Source: Candidatus Nomurabacteria bacterium (GTDB lineage Bacteria; Patescibacteriota; Minisyncoccia; Phycocordibacterales; Phycocordibacteraceae). From it: 15,227 nucleotides of DNA. The stretch is from the NCBI GenBank assembly GCA_943355045.1, contig CALRDY010000005.1, forward strand, positions 1 to 15,227, read 5' to 3'. This document shows, in pieces, positions 1-6,443 of the stretch. Made by a program: the position numbers and the translations under genes. The notes beneath the pieces are model-generated. The model did no database searches, had not been told where the DNA came from, and saw nothing but the letters and a program-made list of their open reading frames with translations. Within the stretch, counting starts at the first letter, position 1. Each line of letters opens with the position of its first letter.

Positions 1-123
1 ATGCCAGTTGAGCGAACGGGCTTTCACCTCAAGCCCAGTGGATTCTTTCGGCGCAGTCCCGCCATGGATGTAGCTCCATAAGAGCGCGCTGATCCCACAT
101 GTCACTAAAAAGGCTCGGTCCAT
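1..123 (-). CDS. N-terminus of an unrecognised membrane-anchored protein (partial)
   Basis: An open frame starts at the ATG at 123 and runs without a stop to the window edge (41 codons seen). The start lies one base beyond the mraZ stop codon, so it is probably the next gene of the mraZ transcript and translationally coupled; there is no convincing Shine-Dalgarno site. The N-terminus is a short hydrophobic segment (about residues 4-20, AFLVTCGISALLWSYIH) followed by polar sequence, which suggests a signal anchor with an external domain. The gene usually found here is rsmH, but nothing resembles the RsmH N-terminus. The hydrophobic stretch ending in LLWSYI recalls YbbR-type proteins, but too little is present to name a family. 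Confidence 0.5.
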   Translation of the reverse strand, partial: MDRAFLVTCGISALLWSYIHGGTAPKESTGLEVKARSLNWH

Positions 124-124
124 A

Positions 125-553
125 CTAGTTTTTGTCGCCGACCTTCTCGGCGAAGGCATTCGCATCGCGCTCGATCTCGGTCGTGTACTTCTTCCACGCC
201 TCTTCCTCCCAGATCTCGACCCGATCGGCGACGCCAGCGATGACCGCCTTCTCCCCGATCGACGCGAATGACTTCAAGTGATCCGGAATGAGCACGCGAC
301 CTGATCCGTCGACCTCGGCCTCGGAAGAGCCGGCGAGGAAGAGGCGCGCGAGACCGCGCCGCGCTGCGCTGCCGTTCACTTCAGCTGCATACACCCGCGC
401 CTCCTTTTCCCATGCCTTGCGCGAATATACATAGAGACAATGATCGAGGCCGCGCGTCACGACGACGACGCGGCCCAATTCCTTACGGAATTTCGACGGG
501 ACCGAAATCCTGTTTTTAGTATCAAACGTGTGTAGGTATTCTCCAAGGAACAT
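125..553 (-). CDS. mraZ: Transcriptional regulator MraZ
   Basis: MraZ is a DNA-binding protein of the AbrB/SpoVT swapped-hairpin class. It forms rings and regulates the division and cell-wall (dcw) cluster, including its own promoter. The 142-residue length is normal for the family. Both tandem MraZ halves are visible: the first holds DTKNRISVPSKFR (about residues 11-23) and the second VDGSGRVLIPDHLKSFASIG (about 81-100), each with the D-x-(K/S)-x-R-(I/V) turn used for DNA contact. The start MFLGEYLHTFD is the canonical MraZ N-terminus. No good Shine-Dalgarno precedes the ATG. Three AGTGGG boxes upstream fit autoregulation. Unusually, the following frame is not rsmH. Confidence 0.96.
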   Translation of the reverse strand: MFLGEYLHTFDTKNRISVPSKFRKELGRVVVVTRGLDHCLYVYSRKAWEKEARVYAAEVNGSAARRGLARLFLAGSSEAEVDGSGRVLIPDHLKSFASIGEKAVIAGVADRVEIWEEEAWKKYTTEIERDANAFAEKVGDKN

Positions 554-597
554 GGTGTAGGGCGGTCGCCGGGCAGAAAGCGGTCATGACTCCGCTT

Positions 598-643
598 CCC
601 ACTCCATTAACCATTTCTGGATTATATCCCACTCCTCCCCACT
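598..643 (-). promoter_or_regulatory. mraZ promoter with three MraZ-type boxes
   Basis: On the minus strand AGTGGG occurs at 643-638, 633-628 and 603-598, spaced exactly 10 bp and 30 bp apart, so all three lie on one helix face. A perfect TATAAT (-10) lies at 626-621, directly after the second box. E. coli MraZ is known to bind TGGGN direct repeats separated by 5-nt spacers; the first two boxes reproduce that spacing. Two boxes fall in the -10/-35 spacer and one near the expected start of transcription, so binding would block RNA polymerase. I see no clear -35. Confidence 0.7.
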
Positions 644-713
644 GCCCTATTCCGGTTATCCCCAATCCGCGTATAAGTCAGATGTTTCCAAGCTATTGAA
701 CCAATACGACCAA

Positions 714-742
714 TTGACACACACCGTCTACCGTTCTACTGT
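714..742 (+). promoter_or_regulatory. Sigma-70-type promoter for the gene at 787
   Basis: A perfect TTGACA (714-719) is followed, after a 17-bp spacer, by TACTGT (737-742), a modest -10. Transcription would start near 749, giving a leader of about 38 nt that contains the Shine-Dalgarno AAGGAG at 774-779. Confidence 0.6.
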
Positions 743-786
743 CAGACCCAGATTGTCCCTACACTAACGAGAAAGGAGAAAATGCC

Positions 787-1077
787 ATGGCGTGGCCAAA
801 ATCAATTCCTCCTCCGTGCGATTCGGAAATATACGAAAAAGGCGAAGGTGTCTGCATCGTCGAAGGAAAAGCCGAGGCGGTAGAACGATGGATGCGACGA
901 ATTGCCCTTGTGGCGAATGCAAAACTCGACTGGCACTACAGCGGAGGGCGAGCGAGCGTGCTCCATCTTGGCGACGAAGCGAGCCGTAAGCGCGTTCTCG
1001 ACGCCATCAGAGAGATGAAAGGAGAGCTTGAAGGACACATCGTTAGCATTGACGGTCCGGCTCGCTATCGAGCATAG
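787..1077 (+). CDS. Small conserved-looking protein of unknown function
   Basis: This 96-residue protein is not one I recognise. It has a full expression unit: a TTGACA promoter, AAGGAG ending 7 nt before the ATG, and a hairpin terminator just after the stop. The ATG at 782 lies in another frame that closes after about 33 codons, so 787 is preferred. The alternation of strands and helices reads as beta (GVCIVEG), alpha (AEAVERWMRRIALVA), beta (AKLDWHYSGG), beta (RASVLHLGD), alpha (SRKRVLDAIREM), beta (GHIVSIDG), compatible with a ferredoxin-like fold as in small ligand- or RNA-binding domains. That fold is inferred by eye. There is no signal peptide or membrane segment. It is monocistronic and divergent from mraZ. 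Confidence 0.75.
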   Translation: MAWPKSIPPPCDSEIYEKGEGVCIVEGKAEAVERWMRRIALVANAKLDWHYSGGRASVLHLGDEASRKRVLDAIREMKGELEGHIVSIDGPARYRA

Positions 1078-1102
1078 AAATAAGTCTTTTCAGGAAAGCG
1101 CC

Positions 1103-1145
1103 AAACCCGCCCACAACGAAAACCGTTGGAGGGCGGTTTTCTTTT
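1103..1145 (+). terminator. Rho-independent terminator of the 787-1077 gene
   Basis: CCGCCC (1107-1112) pairs with GGGCGG (1131-1136), and CAACG (1114-1118) pairs with CGTTG (1124-1128) across a small mismatch. The hairpin is followed by TTTTCTTTT at 1137-1145. The opposite strand has only a weak T run, so it serves mainly the plus-strand gene. Confidence 0.85.
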
Positions 1146-1165
1146 ATCTAAAAAGCTTTCCGTTA

Positions 1166-2731
1166 CTATGCGGCTTGTGAGAGGCGTGTGACAACAAGAT
1201 CGTGCGGAAGACCGGCGAGGAACCATCCAGCCTTAGGTCCGGATTCGCGATTGAGGAAGATGCGATAGATTGCCTGGAAAAGCTCTTTCGGCTGGATAGG
1301 AATCTCGGTCTTGAGCTCGTGCAGGCGCAGATGAAGCTCTTCGCCCGTGCGAACGCCTCCCTGAAGAAATGCGGCGAGGGCGGCGAGGGCTTTCTTTTGC
1401 GTATCGGAAAGCTCGACGTTTGGCATCTCTTTCTGTAACTCGTATTTAAATTCTTCCGGCGCATAGGTCGAAAGCCAGAACTTCGCATAGCGCGCGCGCT
1501 CGGAAAGCGCGCGTTCTTCATCTTCAGAGAGCGCGCCTCCCTTCGCTCGCATGGCTTCTTCTGAGAGTGAAAGATGCGCCATCTGCACGATAAACGCGAC
1601 TTCGCGGAATCGCATGGTCCAGGGAGCGGTAAGCGCAGCGCGCTTCTCGGGGAGCTCGCAGAGCGCGAAGAGGCGCGAATAGTCGTCGGCCTTCCCTTCG
1701 CGCACACCGAGCGCAAGCTCGTCATAGCTGTCGTACAGACGCGGTACTGATTCGCCAGCGGGATCGATATCAATCTGCTCGCGGATATCTTTTCCGATGA
1801 GCGCGAGACGGAAGATCTGCGGAGGAAAGAGGTCACACATGTCTTTCGCACTACTCCCGCGACCCTTTGAAGAGGACATCTTCTTCCCACCGACGAGGAA
1901 GAACTCATAGGGAATATCGAAAGGCGGCTCCTGACCGAACAGCTCGCGGCAGATATGATTGGCGACGTCGCGCGAACCGCCTTTGGTCGAATGGTCTTTG
2001 CCGCCGCCTTCGATGTCGACGCCCTGCGCGACCCACTTCGCCGCCCAATCGACTTTCCAGAACAGCTTCGCCGCGCCTTTCCACGGAGCGACGCGGGCAG
2101 TGTGCCCGCAGCATTTCGCTTCGTCCGGATTCTTGTCGCACGCATAGCCGACGGTCTCGCCGTCGTAGTCGTATGCGCGTGTCGTCATAATCTTTCCGCA
2201 CGCTTCGCACACGACCGAGATCGGCAGCCACGATTCGTCTTTTACAGAACCGGAGACCTCTTTCAAGATGCGGCGCACGTCGCTTGCGCGCTCAAGCGCG
2301 ATCTTGATGTACGGATCCATCTTTCCCGACTGATACAGCTCAGTCGCGCGGTAGTAATTCGGCATGAAGCCGGCCTTCTTATGCACACCGACGAATTCAT
2401 CGCCGAAATATTCCGCATAATTCTTAAAACCCGGCTCCGGACTCGGGACCGTATACAAAGGCTTTCCGAGATGCTCTCTGAACTTTTCCGCATCGAGGTA
2501 GCCCGGGATTGAATCGAAGGGGTCGAAATCATTCAGCTCGAAGCGGAATTCATTTGCGACGCCTTGCTCCTCGAACACTTCTGAAATAAGGCTATGTATG
2601 GCGACACCGCGCATCGACCCGACATGCACGCGACCGGAGAGCGTCTTCTCGTCGCGAATGAGAAAAGTCTTTCCGTCCCGAGGCGTACGCCCATCGAGTA
2701 TCTCTTTCGCTATGCGGTCAGCCCACAACAT
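1166..2731 (-). CDS. lysS: Lysyl-tRNA synthetase, class I
   Basis: The enzyme charges tRNA-Lys with lysine in the cytoplasm. The 521-residue protein is the class I (archaeal/spirochaete-type) enzyme, not the class II enzyme common in bacteria. It has a HIGH-like HVGS at residues 36-39 and a KMSKS-like KMSSSKG at 284-290. A cysteine-rich insert has C175 and C178 (CEACGK) with C198, C207 and C208, probably zinc-binding. Other family features are ELNDFDPFDSIP (about 65-76) and WKVDWAAKW (225-233), with a helical anticodon-binding C-terminus. The ATG at 2731 has no Shine-Dalgarno, but an extended -10 (TGT-TACGAT) ends 6 nt upstream, suggesting a leaderless message. The gene starts only about 25 bp after the greA terminator hairpin. 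Confidence 0.95.
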   Translation of the reverse strand: MLWADRIAKEILDGRTPRDGKTFLIRDEKTLSGRVHVGSMRGVAIHSLISEVFEEQGVANEFRFELNDFDPFDSIPGYLDAEKFREHLGKPLYTVPSPEPGFKNYAEYFGDEFVGVHKKAGFMPNYYRATELYQSGKMDPYIKIALERASDVRRILKEVSGSVKDESWLPISVVCEACGKIMTTRAYDYDGETVGYACDKNPDEAKCCGHTARVAPWKGAAKLFWKVDWAAKWVAQGVDIEGGGKDHSTKGGSRDVANHICRELFGQEPPFDIPYEFFLVGGKKMSSSKGRGSSAKDMCDLFPPQIFRLALIGKDIREQIDIDPAGESVPRLYDSYDELALGVREGKADDYSRLFALCELPEKRAALTAPWTMRFREVAFIVQMAHLSLSEEAMRAKGGALSEDEERALSERARYAKFWLSTYAPEEFKYELQKEMPNVELSDTQKKALAALAAFLQGGVRTGEELHLRLHELKTEIPIQPKELFQAIYRIFLNRESGPKAGWFLAGLPHDLVVTRLSQAA

Positions 2732-2737
2732 TTCGGA

Positions 2738-2746
2738 ATCGTAACA
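2738..2746 (-). promoter_or_regulatory. Putative extended -10 element of lysS
   Basis: On the minus strand TGT-TACGAT occupies 2746-2738, and six bases separate it from the lysS ATG at 2731. The TG motif two bases before the hexamer fits an extended -10 promoter. No -35 is visible because the upstream DNA is the greA terminator. Confidence 0.45.
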
Positions 2747-2802
2747 TATAAACGCAAAAGAGCCGCGCTGGCACTTCCGCAGAAGCGCCAGCGCGGCTCT
2801 TT
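2747..2802 (-). terminator. greA terminator with long perfect stem
   Basis: A perfect 16-bp stem (2787-2802 with 2757-2772) is capped, after one mismatch, by CTTC/GAAG and a CGCA tetraloop. On the minus strand it is followed by TTTTGCGTTT. It starts 3 bases after the greA stop. The arms carry AAAG/CTTT ends, so it could also stop plus-strand transcripts. Confidence 0.88.
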
Positions 2803-2804
2803 AG

Positions 2805-3278
2805 TTACGCCACCTTCTCGATCGCGTACGTCTGTTTGCCGTTCGGCGTGCTGAACGTGAACACATCGCCCTTCTTCTTCCCCATGAGCGCAGCGCCGAG
2901 CGGCGACATGTGCGACAGCTTCTTCACGCGCATATCGGCCTCCTCGCTGCCGACGATGGTGTATTCATGCACTTCCGCGCCACCCTCTTTCTTTATCGAC
3001 ACCTTCGAGCCGAAGCTCACATCGCTCTTCCGCTTGCCGTCAGTGATGATCTTCGTGTACTTCACGAGCTCTTCGAGCTTCTTGATCCGCTCTTCAGTCG
3101 CCGCCTGCAAGTCGCGCGCCTCCTGATACTCCGCATTCTCCGACAGATCGCCGAGCGAACGAGCGTACTCGAGATTCTTCGCAATCTCGGTGCGACGCAC
3201 CGTCTTCAAGTGTTCGAGCTCCTGTATCATCTCATCGAACTTCTCTTGCGAGACGACAGTGTTTTGTGCATCAGTCAT
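2805..3278 (-). CDS. greA: Transcription elongation factor GreA
   Basis: GreA enters the secondary channel of RNA polymerase and stimulates cleavage of backtracked RNA. From the ATG at 3278 the protein is 157 residues, the usual length. Residues about 10-75 form the N-terminal coiled coil, with the acidic tip LGDLSENAEY at 42-51 (D44 and E47 match the catalytic pair). The C-terminal FKBP-like domain contains VSFGSKVSIKKE and ends with SPLGAALMGKKKGD. The frame stays open upstream to 3392, but that extension is not GreA-like and crosses the ppdK terminator. There is no Shine-Dalgarno; a TTTAAT hexamer lies 7 nt before the ATG. Confidence 0.96.
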   Translation of the reverse strand: MTDAQNTVVSQEKFDEMIQELEHLKTVRRTEIAKNLEYARSLGDLSENAEYQEARDLQAATEERIKKLEELVKYTKIITDGKRKSDVSFGSKVSIKKEGGAEVHEYTIVGSEEADMRVKKLSHMSPLGAALMGKKKGDVFTFSTPNGKQTYAIEKVA

Positions 3279-3285
3279 ACGAGGT

Positions 3286-3291
3286 ATTAAA
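3286..3291 (-). promoter_or_regulatory. Putative -10 of a leaderless greA message
   Basis: TTTAAT (minus strand, 3291-3286; five of six matches to TATAAT) ends 7 nt before the greA ATG at 3278. I see no matching -35 and no TG extension, so support comes mainly from the same spacing at other genes in the window. Confidence 0.4.
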
Positions 3292-3353
3292 ATAGTAACG
3301 AAGCGTTGTGTGCGCATTGTACGCGAGCGGTGCGAGAGCGCAATAGCGCGCTC

Positions 3354-3397
3354 AAATAAAAAAATAAAGGGGGACGAGTCGTGATGACCCATCCCCC
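3354..3397 (-). terminator. ppdK terminator
   Basis: On the minus strand GGGGGA (3397-3392) pairs with TCCCCC (3374-3369). Inside it, GGGTC pairs with GACTC (one G-U pair) around an ATCAC loop. The stem is followed by TTTATTTTTTTATTT (3368-3354). A smaller hairpin, CCACG/CGTGG (about 3402-3418), lies between it and the ppdK stop. Confidence 0.9.
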
Positions 3398-3421
3398 ATT
3401 CCCACGAATTACACGTGGACG

Positions 3422-6190
3422 TTATTTTTCTTTACCCTCCTCTTTGATAGCAGCTTGTGCCGCCGCCAAGATTGCGATTGCCACGCGATACGGCGAACAA
3501 CTTACGTAGTCCAAACCAAGCTCATGAAAGAACTCGATCGAACTCGGGTCGCCACCATGCTCGCCGCAAATGCCGAGCTTGATGCCGGAGCGTGTTTTCC
3601 TGCCGCCGGCGATACCTTGCTTGATCATGGCACCGACCCCTCCCCGATCGAGCGTCGCGAAGGGATCTGCGTCCATGAGATTGTTGGTTCGATAGAAGTC
3701 AATGAACTTCGCAGCATCGTCGCGGGAAAACCCGAACGTCGTCTGCGTGAGATCATTGGTCCCGAATGAAAAGAACTCTGCTTCGATCGCGATCTGATCG
3801 GCCGTCACGCACGCGCGCGGCAACTCGATCATCGTTCCCACCAGATACTCTATCTTGATGCCATACCGATCCATGGTTTCTTGCGCGACTTTGCGCACAA
3901 GATCTTTCTGCGCCTTCATCTCGGACACCATGCCCACCAAAGGGATCATGATTTCCGGAATGATCTTCTTACCCTTTTTCGCCAGCTCGCAAGCCGCTTC
4001 CATGATGGCGCGGACTTGCATGCGCGTGATCTCCGGCATCGTAATGCCGAGCCGGCACCCGCGCAGCCCCAACATCGGATTGAACTCATGGAGTTCCTCG
4101 ACGCGAGCGAGCAACTGACGCTTCTCTGTAAGCTTTGCAGGATTAATACCTAGAAATTCCAACTGCGTGACCTCAACCATCAGCTCTTCGCGCTTCGGCA
4201 GAAACTCGTGCAAAGGGGGATCCAGTAACCGGATGGTTACTGGGAAGCCTTCCATAGCACGATACAGACCGATGAAATCCGCTTTCTGCAACGGCAGAAG
4301 CTGATCAAGAAACTTTTCCCGATCCTCTTTCGTCCGCGCAAGAATCATCTTCTGCATAATCGGCAACCGATCCTCAGCGAAGAACATGTGTTCCGTCCGG
4401 CAGAGTCCGATTCCTTCGGCACCAAAGCCTCGGGCGATCTTCGCCTGATCCGGCACATCCGCATTCGCTCGCACCTTCAGCTTCTTCTCATCGGCCGCCC
4501 ACGAAAGCAGCATCGAGAACAGTCGGTATTTCTCCGATGTTTTCGGATCCAGCTTTCCCTGGATGACCTGAATGATCTCAGACTCAACCACGGGGATATC
4601 GCCAGCATAGACTTTCCCCGTCGAACCGTTCACGGAGATGTAGTCGCCTTCGCGAAACACTTTCGTGCCGATTCTGATGGACTGCCTATCGATGACTTCG
4701 ACAGCTTCACATCCGACCACACAGACCTTACCCATCTGCCTGCCCACCACCGCCGCGTGCGACGTCATGCCGCCGCGGACCGTAAGAAAGCCCGTTGCGG
4801 CATCCATACCATGGATGTCGTCAGGACTTGTCTCTTCGCGCACCAGCACCACCCGCTCACCGGAAGCCTTCATCTTGACGGCTTGATCCGATGTCAAAGC
4901 GATCCTCCCCGCTGCGGCTCCCGGCCCAGCCGGTAACCCTTTGCCGAGAAGTTCTGCTTTGGACTCTTCTTTCGTATCGAAGATCGGGTAGAGATACTGC
5001 GCCAACTGATCCGGAGCAACCCGCAATAGCGCCTCGCGTTTCGAAATGAGCCCTTCCCGGACCATGTCGATGGCGATGCGTACCGCGGCAATACCGGTCC
5101 GTTTGCCCACACGCGTTTGCAGCATGTAGAGCTTGCCCTCTTGGATTGTGAACTCCAGATCAAGCATGTCCCGATACTGTTTCTCAAGATTCTTGTACGT
5201 GCGCACCAACTCCTCGTAGGCCTCCAGCGCATTCTCCCTGAGAGCGATTACTGGAAGAGGAGTTCTGATGCCTGCTACCACATCTTCGCCCTGAGCATTC
5301 ATCAAGCACTCCCCGAAAAAGTTCTTATCGCCCGAAGCCGGATCGCGCGTGAAGGCCACGCCCGTACCGCTCGTGTACCCCATATTCCCGAAGACCATTG
5401 CCTGAATGTTGGCCGCAGTGCCCCAAGAATCCGGAATGCCGTATATCCGGCGATAAGTAACAGCTCGTGCGCCATTCCAAGAAGAGAACACGGCGTGAAT
5501 CGCCATCCTCAGCTGCTCGTTTACCTCATCTGGGAAGTTTTTTCCCGTCTCTTTCTTTATCAGGAACTTGAAACTTTCCACGAGATCGCGCAACGCGCCG
5601 ATGCCAAATTGCGTCTCATGCGCAACCTTCTTCTCCTCTTTTTTACGATTCAGAATGGCTTCAAAATACTCACGCGGCACTCCCATGACGATACTGCCGA
5701 ACATAGTTATGAATCGGCGATAACTATCTTGAGCGAACCGTTCGTTGTCCGTCTTATCTGCCAATCCTTTGACCGTTTCCGGCGTCAGGCCGACGTTTAA
5801 GACCGTGTCCATCATTCCGGGCATAGATGCCTGCGCACCGGACCGGACGGACACGAGAAGCGGATTTTTCGGATCACCAAACCCCATGCCCATCGATTGC
5901 TCGACGCGCCTGAGAGCCGCGAACACCTGTTCCCACATGCCGGTCGGGTATTCTCCCGACTCGGCATATTCGACACAGGCTTTGGTCGTGATCGTAAATC
6001 CAGGAGGAACAGAAATACCGAGATTAGTCATCTCTGCCAGGCCGGCACCTTTGCCGCCCAGCAATTCCTTCATGTTTGCCGATCCGTCTGCCTTCCCCTC
6101 CCCAAATGAGAAGACCCATTTCGGAGTAAGCGGCAGTTTCGGACCAATAAACTCCCGACTCTCTTTCTCATCTATTTGCTGCATCGGCAT
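3422..6190 (-). CDS. ppdK: Pyruvate, phosphate dikinase
   Basis: PPDK interconverts pyruvate + ATP + Pi and phosphoenolpyruvate + AMP + PPi, linking the lower end of glycolysis to PEP in the cytoplasm. From the ATG at 6190 the protein is 922 residues, slightly longer than the usual 870-900. The ATP-grasp domain holds GGKGAGLAEM (about 45-54), SVRSGAQASMPGMMDT and TRDPASGDKNFFGEC. The swivelling domain has RGGMTSHAAVVGR with phosphohistidine H478. The C-terminal TIM barrel has GFGAEGIGLCRTEHMF, SFGTNDLTQ and GICGEHGGDP with the catalytic cysteine near 875. The frame is open to 6292, but AAGGAGG ends 5 nt before the ATG at 6190, which decides the start. It is monocistronic, with its own promoter and terminator. 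Confidence 0.97.
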   Translation of the reverse strand: MPMQQIDEKESREFIGPKLPLTPKWVFSFGEGKADGSANMKELLGGKGAGLAEMTNLGISVPPGFTITTKACVEYAESGEYPTGMWEQVFAALRRVEQSMGMGFGDPKNPLLVSVRSGAQASMPGMMDTVLNVGLTPETVKGLADKTDNERFAQDSYRRFITMFGSIVMGVPREYFEAILNRKKEEKKVAHETQFGIGALRDLVESFKFLIKKETGKNFPDEVNEQLRMAIHAVFSSWNGARAVTYRRIYGIPDSWGTAANIQAMVFGNMGYTSGTGVAFTRDPASGDKNFFGECLMNAQGEDVVAGIRTPLPVIALRENALEAYEELVRTYKNLEKQYRDMLDLEFTIQEGKLYMLQTRVGKRTGIAAVRIAIDMVREGLISKREALLRVAPDQLAQYLYPIFDTKEESKAELLGKGLPAGPGAAAGRIALTSDQAVKMKASGERVVLVREETSPDDIHGMDAATGFLTVRGGMTSHAAVVGRQMGKVCVVGCEAVEVIDRQSIRIGTKVFREGDYISVNGSTGKVYAGDIPVVESEIIQVIQGKLDPKTSEKYRLFSMLLSWAADEKKLKVRANADVPDQAKIARGFGAEGIGLCRTEHMFFAEDRLPIMQKMILARTKEDREKFLDQLLPLQKADFIGLYRAMEGFPVTIRLLDPPLHEFLPKREELMVEVTQLEFLGINPAKLTEKRQLLARVEELHEFNPMLGLRGCRLGITMPEITRMQVRAIMEAACELAKKGKKIIPEIMIPLVGMVSEMKAQKDLVRKVAQETMDRYGIKIEYLVGTMIELPRACVTADQIAIEAEFFSFGTNDLTQTTFGFSRDDAAKFIDFYRTNNLMDADPFATLDRGGVGAMIKQGIAGGRKTRSGIKLGICGEHGGDPSSIEFFHELGLDYVSCSPYRVAIAILAAAQAAIKEEGKEK
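4222..4243. repeat. Perfect palindrome inside ppdK
   Basis: CCAGTAACC (4222-4230) and GGTTACTGG (4235-4243) flank GGAT. The site encodes the conserved PVTIRLLDPP motif, so the protein is not altered by it. Confidence 0.6.
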
Positions 6191-6204
6191 TTCGCCCTCC
6201 TTAA
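6191..6204 (-). promoter_or_regulatory. Strong Shine-Dalgarno site deciding the ppdK start
   Basis: TTAAGGAGGG (minus strand, 6204-6195) lies 5 nt before the ATG at 6190. It selects MPMQQ over the upstream in-frame ATG at 6292, which has no such site. It contrasts with the Shine-Dalgarno-less housekeeping genes around it. Confidence 0.85.
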
Positions 6205-6352
6205 GTGAATGTGACTGCGTGGACGCTATCGGTACCTCACTGAACGACACGTTCCTCTTAAAGTATAGACGTCGTATACGTCCTCCTTTCATTCGATAAT
6301 TCGATTTGTTATGTGTTAGATGACAAGGAGCGTCGCTTTTACTTCCGGGGGA

Positions 6353-6381
6353 ACTATACGGAGCATGCAGCTGATTGTCAA
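6353..6381 (-). promoter_or_regulatory. ppdK promoter
   Basis: Minus-strand TTGACA (6381-6376), a 17-bp spacer, then TATAGT (6358-6353): a near-consensus sigma-70-type promoter. Transcription should start near 6346, leaving a leader of about 155 nt before the ppdK ATG. Confidence 0.85.
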
Positions 6382-6411
6382 AAATTATAACTCTCCCGAT
6401 ATGCGCCGTTT

Positions 6412-6443
6412 TAGAACCCGGCGGCGCTAGCCGCCAGGTTCTA
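6412..6443. repeat. Inverted repeat spanning the mrdA stop codon
   Basis: TAGAACC (6412-6418) pairs with GGTTCTA (6437-6443), and GGCGGC (6420-6425) pairs with GCCGCC (6430-6435), with one mismatch between. The four-base loop holds the last bases of the mrdA stop codon. Neither flank has a T run, so it is not a standard terminator; it may act as an mRNA 3'-end stabiliser or be a small palindromic insertion. Confidence 0.75.

Noticed and set aside
787..1077. Acylphosphatase identity for the small protein
   Set aside because: The length fits, but the acylphosphatase VQGVGFR-type loop and catalytic asparagine motif are not present.
1144..2145. Minus-strand open frame of 333 codons inside lysS
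   Set aside because: It is an arginine- and serine-rich out-of-frame reading of lysS.
2732..2804. T-box or other riboswitch upstream of lysS
   Set aside because: The space is only about 73 bases and is filled by a simple terminator hairpin; no T-box sequence or specifier structure is visible.
3279..3392. N-terminal extension of greA to the ATG at 3392
   Set aside because: The extra residues do not resemble GreA, and the region contains the ppdK terminator and its T run.
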